Assembly (NCBI GenBank): GCA_000173575.1 | Contig: ABYL01000015.1 | Span: 1-64,000, forward strand | DNA: 64,000 nucleotides | Reading direction: 5' to 3' | Source: Burkholderia sp. H160 | GTDB lineage: Bacteria; Pseudomonadota; Gammaproteobacteria; Burkholderiales; Burkholderiaceae | In this document: positions 1 through 7,798 of the stretch, piece after piece | How the letters are laid out: the number at the start of each line of letters is the position of its first letter | Position numbering within the stretch: position 1 is the stretch's first letter | Program-made: the position numbers and the translations under genes | Notes under the pieces: model-generated | Told to the model about the DNA's origin: nothing | The model's database searches: none | What the model saw: the letters and a program-made list of their open reading frames with translations, nothing else

Positions 1-96
1 ATTGCCCTAGATCGAAAATGCACGGCGGCACAGGCTCGGCTTTTGGCAGATCGCATGCTGGCCCAGGCTCTTGAAGAATGTTTCGAGGTGGAGTGA
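1..96 (+). CDS. Possible 3' end of a gene entering from the left edge
   Basis: Frame 1 is open from the first base and stops at TGA 94-96. The translation ends in an amphipathic, helix-like tail (...LLADRMLAQALEECFEVE) that reads like a genuine protein C-terminus. Only about 31 residues are visible and no family can be assigned. It could equally be a chance open frame. Confidence 0.25.
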   Translation: MALDRKCTAAQARLLADRMLAQALEECFEVE

Positions 97-281
97 AGAT
101 GACATCGGAAGCCGTCCGGGAAGCCGGGATTGGGGGCACAAGTAGACCGCTGCGGTTTCCGTCTTCAGGACGACTACGATCGCTCCGCCTCTCGTCACTT
201 CAACCTCATCGGATTGTTCGCGGCCAATATCTCAACGATCACTTCACGACCGCGCAGAATTCGGGTGAGACAGTGGCTGAA
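97..281. other. Intergenic, no gene seen
   Basis: Short overlapping ORFs occur on both strands, but none has a ribosome binding site or a recognisable sequence. No terminator or repeat was identified here. Confidence 0.4.
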
Positions 282-656
282 TTAAAGAAAAATATCCTTC
301 CCAAGATCTTGTTCCAGCAGCAAGCCTAATCGCGTTGCGAGTGACAACGCGGAGTCGATTGGACTAAACGTGACACTCACACGCGGGACACTGCCATCTG
401 CGTTGCGCTCGACGACAGCTACTCCCTGTATCGTCTTGCCGTTGCCGAGCTCGGCTTCGTACTGGAGCAAACTTCGGTTGTCACAATGCCCGTGGAAAAG
501 CACGGTCTGCGATACGTAGAGTGACCCCACTGCGTCAACTAGCCTCCTTACTTTTTCGCGCCCTGACACTGGCCGACGCATAAGCGTACTCGTGATCATG
601 GCATCGGGAGTGAGGTCGTCAAGGAACGGATGGCGATCGCCGCTGTTGGCTGACAT
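282..656 (-). CDS. NTF2-like/SnoaL-like small protein
   Basis: Encodes 124 residues. It starts at ATG 656 with GGAG seven bases upstream. The size and the pattern (N-terminal helices, then strands such as the LLQYEAEL and IQGVAVVERN stretches) fit the NTF2-like cone fold used by SnoaL-type isomerases, limonene-epoxide hydrolases and many ligand-binding proteins. No catalytic residues can be pinned down, so the function is open. It lies downstream of an SDR and an NmrA-like gene on the same strand and is probably the last gene of that stress or redox unit. The family call is by length and fold pattern, not by a strong motif. Confidence 0.6.
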   Translation of the reverse strand: MSANSGDRHPFLDDLTPDAMITSTLMRRPVSGREKVRRLVDAVGSLYVSQTVLFHGHCDNRSLLQYEAELGNGKTIQGVAVVERNADGSVPRVSVTFSPIDSALSLATRLGLLLEQDLGKDIFL

Positions 657-834
657 GGTTGTTCTCCAGGTTGAGTTTCGCTCGAGCGAGGTGCACCGGC
701 GTGGATCGGGAAAACATTGCGGAAGTCGAAGCGGATGAATCCCGGAATTGGCTCGGTCATCCGCCTCTTCGGCCGGTTAGATCAGCACTCGATCCACCCC
801 GCCTGGCCACTAGGGAACTGCACTCAAAATGCTT

Positions 835-1548
835 CTATGCAAGGATCTCGGGGGCAATGTAGCCCGGAACCGCGGACGAGAGTGTCTGCTTCAACGCGCG
901 ACTGCCGGCGTCTGCCAGGACTTCACTTTCGCCTGCCTCGAGCGCGTCGTAGGTCTGACGAACCACATCCAGTGGATCGGATTTGGGAACATCGAAGCCC
1001 TTGGTAAGGTCGGTATCGACGAAACCCACATGCACGCCAATCACCTGGATATTCCTGTTCCTGAGATGAACGCGAATGTTGTTGGTATAGCTCCAGGCCG
1101 CCGCTTTGGACGCCGAATACGGCGCAAGTATCGGTACGGCTTTCCACGTGACATCGGAGAGAACATTGATCACGGCACCGTTGCCTTCACTCGGAAGCGA
1201 AGCCTGAAAAGCGTTCGTTGTCCGCACGACGCCGTAGTAGTTGGTCTCGAAGATGCGCCGCGCCTGTTCTTCCACGTTTTCCGCAAATGGCGACTCGCTG
1301 ACTTCCGCAATCCCGGCGTTATTGACGAGCAGCGTCACGTCGGACGCGATCTTTGCAGCCGCCTTGACCGAATCGGGGTCGGTCACATCGAGCTTGACCG
1401 GGACAATGCCCGGTTCGCTAAATCCTTCCGGATGACGGACGCCAGCATAAACCTTCGAGGCTCCGCGCAAGAGCGCCTCACGGGCGAAGGCCAGGCCGAG
1501 GCCGCGACTTGCTCCCGTCACGAACACGATGGAATTTTTGATCTTCAT
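835..1548 (-). CDS. SDR-family NAD(P)-dependent oxidoreductase
   Basis: A 237-residue short-chain dehydrogenase. The nucleotide-binding glycine motif TGASRGLG is at residues 11-18, NNAG at 76-79, and the catalytic set is S131, Y144 and K148 (YSASK). I chose ATG 1548 because GAGGAG lies just upstream; a longer open frame to 1593 has no such site. It follows the NmrA-like gene by 41 bases and is probably cotranscribed with it. It is a clear paralogue of the SDR at 41115-41819: the same MKI start, the shared VPVKLDVTDP stretch and the same length. The substrate is unknown; SDRs of this type reduce small carbonyls. Confidence 0.85.
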   Translation of the reverse strand: MKIKNSIVFVTGASRGLGLAFAREALLRGASKVYAGVRHPEGFSEPGIVPVKLDVTDPDSVKAAAKIASDVTLLVNNAGIAEVSESPFAENVEEQARRIFETNYYGVVRTTNAFQASLPSEGNGAVINVLSDVTWKAVPILAPYSASKAAAWSYTNNIRVHLRNRNIQVIGVHVGFVDTDLTKGFDVPKSDPLDVVRQTYDALEAGESEVLADAGSRALKQTLSSAVPGYIAPEILA

Positions 1549-1589
1549 TTTGAAACTCCTCAATGGGTACGACACGATGATCGATCGCA

Positions 1590-2471
1590 TCACGCCTGAA
1601 AAAGCTGGCGATTCGCGCGGACGAATTGTTCGACGGTTTGCGGTGCCTTGCCGGTGACCTTCTCGATGATGCTGTCGGTGCCTGCGAATACGCCATTCTG
1701 ATAATCGATAGCGACTTCGATAAAGTGTTGGATCGCAAACTCAGGGAGATCGTACTTTTTCAGGTGCTCACGGTATTCGTCGAGCGTAGCGGGGCTGTAG
1801 GCGATTTTTCGGTCAATGACCTTGCTGATTTCGCCCGCGATTCCGTGCTGATCGAGTTCGACCGGACCACAAAGCTCGTAAGTCCTGCCGAGGTGGCCGG
1901 ATGGCTCCATGAGAACCTTGGCGATGAAGCGCGCCTGATCTTTCGCGGCAATCGGCGCATGGCGCCCTGTGCCGTATGGCAATGTGATCTTGCCTTCGTT
2001 GACAATGGTATCGAGCACCCAAGGAAAGATCAGCCATTCGGAAAAGAACGTCGGGCGGATGTGAACGGTCGGTACACCCGACCAGTCCAGAACGCGCTCG
2101 GCGATCCAGTGGTCGCGGGCCGCGTGGCTTATCGAATCTTCGCGCGCGGAAATCTGCGACATCTCTACGACCACTTCGAGACCAGCGCGACGCGCGGCAT
2201 CCGCAAAATATGCGGTTCCCTGGATGAAGCCCGGACGCACGGGATAGCACAGATACGCGCCGGAAACACCCAAGGTGGCGCGAATCAGATCGTCGTGGTC
2301 CAGAAGATCGCCGACGATGACTTCGGCACCAGCGGCACGAAGCGCCGCGCTGCGCCCATCCTCCTTGTGCACCATGGCGCGCACAGCGTGTCCGGCTTCG
2401 AGAAGATAGTTAACCGTATAAACGCCGGTTTTGCCGGTTGCGCCGGTAATCAGGAATTTGCGTTGTTGCAT
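1590..2471 (-). CDS. NmrA-like NAD(P)-binding protein
   Basis: A 293-residue atypical short-chain dehydrogenase of the NmrA/quinone-oxidoreductase-like class. The Rossmann motif GATGKTG lies at about residues 10-16, followed by VRAMVHKEDGR, which fits the second strand and its NADP-discriminating loop. The YxxxK catalytic pair of classical SDRs is not evident, which is normal for NmrA-like proteins that act as redox sensors or quinone reductases. The start ATG 2471 has GGAGG seven bases upstream. First gene of the NmrA-SDR-NTF2 unit, 166 bases from the TetR gene behind it. Confidence 0.8.
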   Translation of the reverse strand: MQQRKFLITGATGKTGVYTVNYLLEAGHAVRAMVHKEDGRSAALRAAGAEVIVGDLLDHDDLIRATLGVSGAYLCYPVRPGFIQGTAYFADAARRAGLEVVVEMSQISAREDSISHAARDHWIAERVLDWSGVPTVHIRPTFFSEWLIFPWVLDTIVNEGKITLPYGTGRHAPIAAKDQARFIAKVLMEPSGHLGRTYELCGPVELDQHGIAGEISKVIDRKIAYSPATLDEYREHLKKYDLPEFAIQHFIEVAIDYQNGVFAGTDSIIEKVTGKAPQTVEQFVRANRQLFQA

Positions 2472-2585
2472 GATGAATCCTCCAATCCGTGAATGAGTGC
2501 ACTCGTAACGAGAGCAGGCAGTCGCACTTTCCCGTTGACTGCAACTGTCGCGTTCTTCAACTGACGCGGGATTTTTTGTTAGTGT

Positions 2586-2597
2586 ATATGCACATAT
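2586..2597. promoter_or_regulatory. Small palindrome in the promoter region of the NmrA-SDR unit
   Basis: ATATG-CA-CATAT is a perfect inverted repeat about 115 bases upstream of the NmrA-like start. It lies in an AT-rich stretch between that gene and tetR, so it is a candidate regulator-binding site. Short AT-rich palindromes also occur by chance. Confidence 0.3.
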
Positions 2598-2637
2598 GAG
2601 CTCGAACTGTATTTCCGGTCCATACCGTGGGTGCCGC

Positions 2638-3210
2638 TTAAATCGCTTCGATTTGCTGCCTGACGTCTTCCAGCAGCGACGCTGATGCAGCTTGATCTGG
2701 CAGGATTCTCGACAGAGTCAGCGCGCCGATCAAGGCCGAAAGAGCGAAGACTGCCCGCGAGCGGTCCCCGTTGTCTTCGGGATCTCCGATGCGCTTTGCC
2801 AGCATGTCGACAAACTCGTCGATACCCTGCGCCGCCGCCGCGCGCGTACTTTCGTCCGCACGCGCAAGCTCGCTACCCATGCCGGCCAGCGGGCAACCGT
2901 TCGCCGGCGAGTCGCGGTGAGTGGTCGACATGTAGGCGTCGACCATGGCGTTGAATCCCTCCGCACCACTGCATCCTTCAGCCGCAGCTTCCAGTTCACC
3001 AATCATGCCGGTCAGCGCCGCTTCGCACGCTTCGGCGACCAGATGGTCCTTTGAATCGAAATGGCGATAAAAGCCGCCAAGCGACAGCCCGGCTGCGGTC
3101 ATCACGTCGGCAAGTCCGGTCGCGTGGATGCCGTTAGCCCTGAATCCCTCGGCAGCGACTTCCACGATGCGTCGACGTGTCTCGGCGGTCTCAACCCTCG
3201 ATTTCCTCAT
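2638..3210 (-). CDS. TetR/AcrR-family transcriptional regulator
   Basis: A 190-residue repressor. The TetR DNA-binding domain covers about residues 9-56 (RRRIVEVAAEGF, then the recognition helix region around GLSLGGFYRHFDSKDHL). The C-terminal ligand domain is alpha-helical and ends in DVRQQIEAI, as in the NemR/YxaF-type subgroup that senses electrophiles. The start is ATG 3210. It lies upstream of, and on the same strand as, the NmrA-SDR-NTF2 genes, which are its likely targets. An inverted repeat lies just upstream (3237-3262). The ligand is not known. Confidence 0.85.
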   Translation of the reverse strand: MRKSRVETAETRRRIVEVAAEGFRANGIHATGLADVMTAAGLSLGGFYRHFDSKDHLVAEACEAALTGMIGELEAAAEGCSGAEGFNAMVDAYMSTTHRDSPANGCPLAGMGSELARADESTRAAAAQGIDEFVDMLAKRIGDPEDNGDRSRAVFALSALIGALTLSRILPDQAASASLLEDVRQQIEAI

Positions 3211-3236
3211 GATTAGCGCTGCTCCGTGATTCAGTG

Positions 3237-3262
3237 ATTTAGAGCATAGTCATAATCTAAAT
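3237..3262. promoter_or_regulatory. Inverted repeat upstream of tetR, candidate operator
   Basis: ATTTAGA at 3237-3243 and TCTAAAT at 3256-3262 form 7-base perfect arms with a 12-base spacer. They sit 27-52 bases upstream of the TetR start in AT-rich DNA. The position suits autorepression by the TetR protein. This is inference from position and symmetry only. Confidence 0.45.
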
Positions 3263-4096
3263 GGATTTCAAGCAGCATGCAAAATATTTTTTCCCACCCG
3301 CCAACCCCGGCCGGACCTCTCGATGACGATTGTTGGCAAAACCCTACTACCTCAGCCGTGTAAGGAAATATGAAGGAACGGATGTTTTGTAGTTACTGAT
3401 GGGATTGACCGTTTCACGCACTGAGTCAGTCCATCAAGCGGCAGTCGAACTCGCGTGAGCGAGTGACCTTTGCACTTCAAGAACGGTTGTTGTCGCCGCG
3501 ACGAGCCGAACGTCGGCAACGGGTCGGAAGTACGCGTTCGCCCGCAGGGAGTGCGACATTCGCAAACCCCGTCATCCGAAAGCCGGGAATGGGACTGAGA
3601 GCTGCCTTGCAAACGCCAACAGCCGAACGTCGGGTATGGCCGAATCACTGTCATCGGCTGTTATATGCCCTTGACGGCTCGACCCGCGGCGGAAGGTACC
3701 GGCCGCCCCGCTCCGTCGCGCGGCGCGGCCCGGGGGGATTACAGAGTAGACGCTGGCGCGCGGATTGCCGCGATAACGGCTGTTATCACCGCCACGCGTT
3801 CCACTCCGGACCCGGTGGTTTGAACCCGGTCATCCCCCCGATAGCTGAAAGCCCTCATGCAAAGCTGCGGCAGACCAGGCGGCGCGCGATCTGGCCGCGC
3901 GCTGGAGAGGCGGGTCGCACGCCTCATAAATCACGTAATCCTATGTTTCACATAATTGTTTCAATCTGCTCGCTTAAAGCCCCGCCCTTGGCACCCCGAT
4001 CAGTGACAGATTTGCTTCGCTCTACGGTGGTGCGTTTTTCTGTCTGCTGCGGCCTGGTGTATGTGTTTGCCTGGGCCGTCGCAGACACGAGCTCCT
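3263..4096. other. Long intergenic stretch with a probable intergenic repeat
   Basis: About 830 bases without a credible gene. The minus-strand ORF at 3352-3654 has low-complexity Ser/Arg-rich composition and no ribosome binding site. I read it as the spurious translation of an intergenic repeat of a kind common in Burkholderia-group genomes. A short segment ending near 3645 (CGAACGTC.GGTAT.GCCGAAT) recurs around 40955-40975. The part from about 3680 to 3900 is very GC-rich and contains the palindrome noted at 3772. Confidence 0.4.
3772..3787. repeat. Perfect palindrome GATAAC-GGCT-GTTATC
   Basis: Six-base perfect arms around a GGCT spacer in an otherwise gene-free, GC-rich stretch about 310 bases downstream of the ddpF-like gene. 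It could be an operator or a small hairpin. No partner gene reads away from it. Confidence 0.35.
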
Positions 4097-4864
4097 TTAC
4101 AGAGCCGTGTCAATACCCAACGCGTCGACAGCCTTGCGCTGATAGCCATTCGTCGCGAGCAACAGGCTGCGTGAATACTCGTTATCGACCTGCTGCGCTC
4201 TGATTTTCTCCACGTCGAGTTCTTCGACGATCTCGCCATTGCGCATGATCGCAACACGCGAGCACAGAAAGCTCACGACAGCGAGATTGTGGGTAACAAG
4301 AATCATCGTCAGATTACGCTCGCGATGCAGGCGCTTGAGCAAGTTCAATATCTCAGCTTGCACGGAGACATCGAGCGCCGATGTAGGCTCGTCGAGCAGC
4401 AACACACGCGGCTCGACGATCAGCGCGCGCGCAATCGCCACGCGTTGCCGCTGCCCACCCGATAGCTGATGCGGATAGCGAAATCGAAACGACGCATTGA
4501 GCCCGACTTCACGCAGCGCATTGACGATACGCTCTTCATGTTGGTAGATGCCGTTGATACGCAACGGTTCGCGCAATGTCTGATCAACAGTGAAGCGTGG
4601 GTGCAGCGAGCCGTATGGGTCCTGAAACACCATTTGCACAGCGCACTTTTGCGCGACACCGCCTTCCTGCGCAATGCGCACCGTGCCTTGCGCGATCGGC
4701 GTCAATCCGCTCAACGCACGAAGAATGGTCGACTTGCCGGAACCCGACTCACCGACTAGCCCGAACACTTCGCCTTGCGTTACATGAAAACTCGCATCGC
4801 GGACGGCATCGACTGCGCCCGCGACTGTCTTGAAGCGCACTGTCAACGCATCGACGTCGATCAT
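4097..4864 (-). CDS. ddpF: ABC importer ATPase, DdpF/DppF type
   Basis: A 255-residue ATP-binding subunit of a dipeptide/oligopeptide importer. It has Walker A GESGSGKST near residue 36, the ABC signature LSGGQRQRV and Walker B VLLLDEPTSAL, with an oligopeptide-type C-terminus. It is the last gene of the operon ddpX-A-B-C-D-F. I chose ATG 4864 because it overlaps the stop of the upstream ATPase as ATGA and has GGAG seven bases upstream; the longer open frame starting at 5011 is only overlap. It should pair with the DdpD-like ATPase at the inner membrane to power uptake of D-Ala-D-Ala or other short peptides. Confidence 0.85.
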   Translation of the reverse strand: MIDVDALTVRFKTVAGAVDAVRDASFHVTQGEVFGLVGESGSGKSTILRALSGLTPIAQGTVRIAQEGGVAQKCAVQMVFQDPYGSLHPRFTVDQTLREPLRINGIYQHEERIVNALREVGLNASFRFRYPHQLSGGQRQRVAIARALIVEPRVLLLDEPTSALDVSVQAEILNLLKRLHRERNLTMILVTHNLAVVSFLCSRVAIMRNGEIVEELDVEKIRAQQVDNEYSRSLLLATNGYQRKAVDALGIDTAL

Positions 4865-5742
4865 GCGGACGCTCCTTGCGTGTCGTCGAGCCATGCAGGA
4901 TCGCGCGACAGAACGGGCAATTCGGCAGGCGGATTGGCAAGCGGCGGATTCGCGGCGAGCAACCCGCGCGTATAAGGATGTTGCGCATGCACGAGATCGT
5001 GCGCCACGCATGTTTCGACGACACGCCCCGCATACATCACCACCACCCGATCGCAGAACGACATCACGAGCGGCAAGTCATGGCTGATAAAAATGAGGCC
5101 GGTATCATGTTTGGCGATCATCTCGTCAAGTACGGCGAGCACCTGCATCGATACGAGCACGTCGAGCGCACTGGTCGGCTCATCGGCAATCAGCAGGCGT
5201 GGTCCCGTCGACACCATCATCGCGATCATCACGCGCTGTCCCATGCCGCCGGAAAGCTCATGCGGATATGAATCCGCGACGCGCGTGGGGTTGCGGATAT
5301 GCACCGCTTCGAGGGCCGCGATGATCTTCTCACGCATCGCACGCCGGTTCAGCTTCGGATCATGCAGTGCAAACGCCTCGCGCATTTGCTGCGCGACAGT
5401 CATCACCGGGTTTAGCGAGTACTTCGGATCTTGCAGGATCATGCCTATTTGCTGACCGCATAGACGGCGGCGCCTGTCGGCGCGCATATTCAACAGATCA
5501 TTTCCGTCGAAGCGCAATCTTTTCGCGGTGCAATGCGCGGCAGGCGGCAGAAGTCCGAGCAGCGCGCGGCCCGTTAGCGACTTGCCAGAACCTGATTCAC
5601 CGACGATGCCAAGCCGCTCGCCTTTATTCAGCGTCAGCGAGAGACCGCGCACGGCTTCATTCAGCGTACCGTCGTGCGTGCGAAATGCAATGCGCAGATC
5701 GTCGATCTCACAGAGAGGCGAGCGCGTTTCGTTCGTGCCCAT
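4861..5742 (-). CDS. ddpD: ABC importer ATPase, DdpD/DppD type
   Basis: A 293-residue ATPase with Walker A GESGSGKSLTG, signature LSGGMGQRV and Walker B LLIADEPTSALDV. The C-terminus contains the HPYTRGLLAANPP stretch typical of OppD/DppD subunits. The ATG at 5742 has GGAG six bases upstream and begins two bases after the permease stop; an in-frame ATG at 5754 is the alternative. The stop overlaps the ddpF start by four bases, so the two ATPases are translationally coupled. It is the first of the two nucleotide-binding subunits of the same importer. Confidence 0.85.
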   Translation of the reverse strand: MGTNETRSPLCEIDDLRIAFRTHDGTLNEAVRGLSLTLNKGERLGIVGESGSGKSLTGRALLGLLPPAAHCTAKRLRFDGNDLLNMRADRRRRLCGQQIGMILQDPKYSLNPVMTVAQQMREAFALHDPKLNRRAMREKIIAALEAVHIRNPTRVADSYPHELSGGMGQRVMIAMMVSTGPRLLIADEPTSALDVLVSMQVLAVLDEMIAKHDTGLIFISHDLPLVMSFCDRVVVMYAGRVVETCVAHDLVHAQHPYTRGLLAANPPLANPPAELPVLSRDPAWLDDTQGASA

Positions 5743-5743
5743 A

Positions 5744-6697
5744 TCAGTCTCCATGGCGGGGATCGAACACGTCGCGCAAGCCGTCGCCGAGCAGATTGAA
5801 TGCGAGGCTCACGAGCAGAATCGCCAAGCCCGGTATCGTCGCCACCCACCACGCGTCGAGCAGCACGTTGCGGCCGGAGGCGACCATGAAGCCCCATTCG
5901 GGACTGGGCGGTTGTGCGCCAAGCCCCAGAAAACCAAGGCCTGCGACAGTCAGAATGATACCCGCCATATCAAGCGTCGCACGAACGATCACCGACGACG
6001 AACACAGCGGCACGATATAGCGCAGCAGAATGCGCAGGTTCGACGCGCCTTGCAGCCGCGCGACGTGTATGAAATCGGCTTGCACGAGCCTCAACGTTTC
6101 GGCGCGCGCAAGACGCGCATAGGCGGGCCACGCGGTAATCGAAATAGCGATCACCGCGTTGAACACACCCGGCCCCAATGCCGCGGCGAATGCAAGTGCG
6201 AGCACGATCTTCGGGAACGCTAGCGCGATATCCGTCACGCGCATCAGCAGGTTATCGACCCAGCCTCCGAAGAAGCCCGCCATCGTGCCGATCATCAAGC
6301 CGATCGGCACGACGACCACGACAACGAGGATCGCAATCGACAGCGTCAGGTGCGAGCCGTAAATGATGCGTGAAAGAATATCGCGTCCGAGCTGATCGGT
6401 GCCAAGCCAATGAGAGGTCGAACCGGGCGGCAGCAGACGGTCGGACAAAACCTGCCGGAGCGGATCATGCGGCGCGATCCAGGGGCCGATGACGGCAACG
6501 ATCACGAGCAGCATAAGGATCGACAGACCGAACACCGATAGCGGATTACCCGAGAAACGCCGCCAGCGCCGATACGCAAGACCGAGCGCCGCCTGCCTGT
6601 GCGAAGCTGGCGTATCGGTCAGCAACCAGGCTCTCCACGTTGAGCGAGGCACGTTCATCGGCAAATCCCGAGTCGAAGTTTCAACAGGTGGACGCAC
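5744..6697 (-). CDS. ddpC: ABC importer permease, DdpC/DppC type
   Basis: Inner-membrane subunit of the dipeptide importer, 317 residues if it starts at GTG 6697. That start has GGAG nine bases upstream and lies 20 bases after the ddpB stop. An ATG at 6658 is the alternative but has a weaker site. Six hydrophobic segments are visible, with the N-terminal OppC-type segment around SVFGLSILMLLVIVAVIG. The EAA loop near ARLARAETLRLVQADFIHVA contacts the ATPases. The protein ends DVFDPRHGD, a usual DppC ending. Confidence 0.85.
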   Translation of the reverse strand: MRPPVETSTRDLPMNVPRSTWRAWLLTDTPASHRQAALGLAYRRWRRFSGNPLSVFGLSILMLLVIVAVIGPWIAPHDPLRQVLSDRLLPPGSTSHWLGTDQLGRDILSRIIYGSHLTLSIAILVVVVVVPIGLMIGTMAGFFGGWVDNLLMRVTDIALAFPKIVLALAFAAALGPGVFNAVIAISITAWPAYARLARAETLRLVQADFIHVARLQGASNLRILLRYIVPLCSSSVIVRATLDMAGIILTVAGLGFLGLGAQPPSPEWGFMVASGRNVLLDAWWVATIPGLAILLVSLAFNLLGDGLRDVFDPRHGD

Positions 6698-6716
6698 GTT
6701 GAAGATCTCCGTTGCA

Positions 6717-7787
6717 TCAGCGGGCGCGCGGATCGAACACGCGATAGAGCGCATCCGTCAGCAGGTTCAACGCAATGAAAGTAATGCCGATCACGAGCGT
6801 GCTGCCGAGCACGGCATTCATATCGGCGTTGAGCAGCGCGCCCGTCAGATACGAACCGATGCCCGGCCACGCGAATACGATTTCGGTGAGCACCGAGCCT
6901 TCGAGCAAAAAGCTATACGACAGTGCGATCACCGTCAGCAGCGGCACCGCGATATTGCCGAATGCGTGCACCCACACGACTCGCCGCTCGGACAAGCCTT
7001 TTGCGCGTGCCGTCGTGATGTACTCCTGGTTCAACTGGTCGAGCATGAACGAGCGCGTCATCCGGCTCAGATAGGCGACCGAATAGTAGCCCAATATCGC
7101 AGCGGGCAACGCGATATGCGACAGCGCATTGAAAAACACTTCCCATTCCCCCGCGATCAGCGAATCGATCAACAGGCTGCCCGTGTGCGTATCGACCATG
7201 CCATCGAACACGGGGTCGATTCTTCCTGGTCCCGACACCCAATGCAGCTTCGCATAGAACAACAGCAGTCCCATCAGACCGAGCCAGAACACGGGCACTG
7301 AACTGCCGATCAGGCCGATGAAACGCGCGACGTGATCGATCCAGCGGTTGTGCCGTGTCGCAGCAATCACGCCGAGCGGCACACCGACCAAAACGCCGAT
7401 GATCGTCGACAGGGTCGCGAGTTCCAATGTGGCCGGGAAGACTCGCTTGATGTCGTCGAGCACGGGATTCGCCGTCAGCAGCGATACGCCCAGATCGCCG
7501 TGCAGCACCGAGCGCACATAGATGAAAAACTGCTCGGCAAGGGGTTTGTCGAGTCCAAGCTGAATGCGCGCGGCCGCATAAGCGCTCGCCGACGCGCGAT
7601 CGCCGAGTATTGCGAGCACGGGATCGATCGGCACCTTGCGGCCGATCACGAAGGTCACGGCCAGCAAGCCCGTGAACGTGACGGCGAGCGTGAGCGCCCA
7701 GCGCAGCACGCGCAACGTCCAGCGCACCGTCGCGCTGCGCGCGGACGCAGCGCGTATCTGGTCAACAGGAGTGGTCGTCGTCGACAT
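6717..7787 (-). CDS. ddpB: ABC importer permease, DdpB/DppB type
   Basis: A 356-residue inner-membrane permease with six predicted membrane segments. The EAA loop lies near EYITTARAKGLSERRVVWVH and the C-terminus is DALYRVFDPRAR, as usual for DppB. The start ATG 7787 lies 11 bases after the substrate-binding-protein stop; the open frame extends to 8027 but that part overlaps the upstream gene. The periplasmic loop after the first membrane segment is long, as in the family. It forms the channel with the DdpC-like subunit. Confidence 0.85.
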   Translation of the reverse strand: MSTTTTPVDQIRAASARSATVRWTLRVLRWALTLAVTFTGLLAVTFVIGRKVPIDPVLAILGDRASASAYAAARIQLGLDKPLAEQFFIYVRSVLHGDLGVSLLTANPVLDDIKRVFPATLELATLSTIIGVLVGVPLGVIAATRHNRWIDHVARFIGLIGSSVPVFWLGLMGLLLFYAKLHWVSGPGRIDPVFDGMVDTHTGSLLIDSLIAGEWEVFFNALSHIALPAAILGYYSVAYLSRMTRSFMLDQLNQEYITTARAKGLSERRVVWVHAFGNIAVPLLTVIALSYSFLLEGSVLTEIVFAWPGIGSYLTGALLNADMNAVLGSTLVIGITFIALNLLTDALYRVFDPRAR

Positions 7788-7798
7788 GTTTCGCGCGC

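Noticed and set aside
3352-3654. Minus-strand 100-residue ORF
   Set aside because: Low-complexity Ser/Arg-rich translation of a probable intergenic repeat with no start signal.
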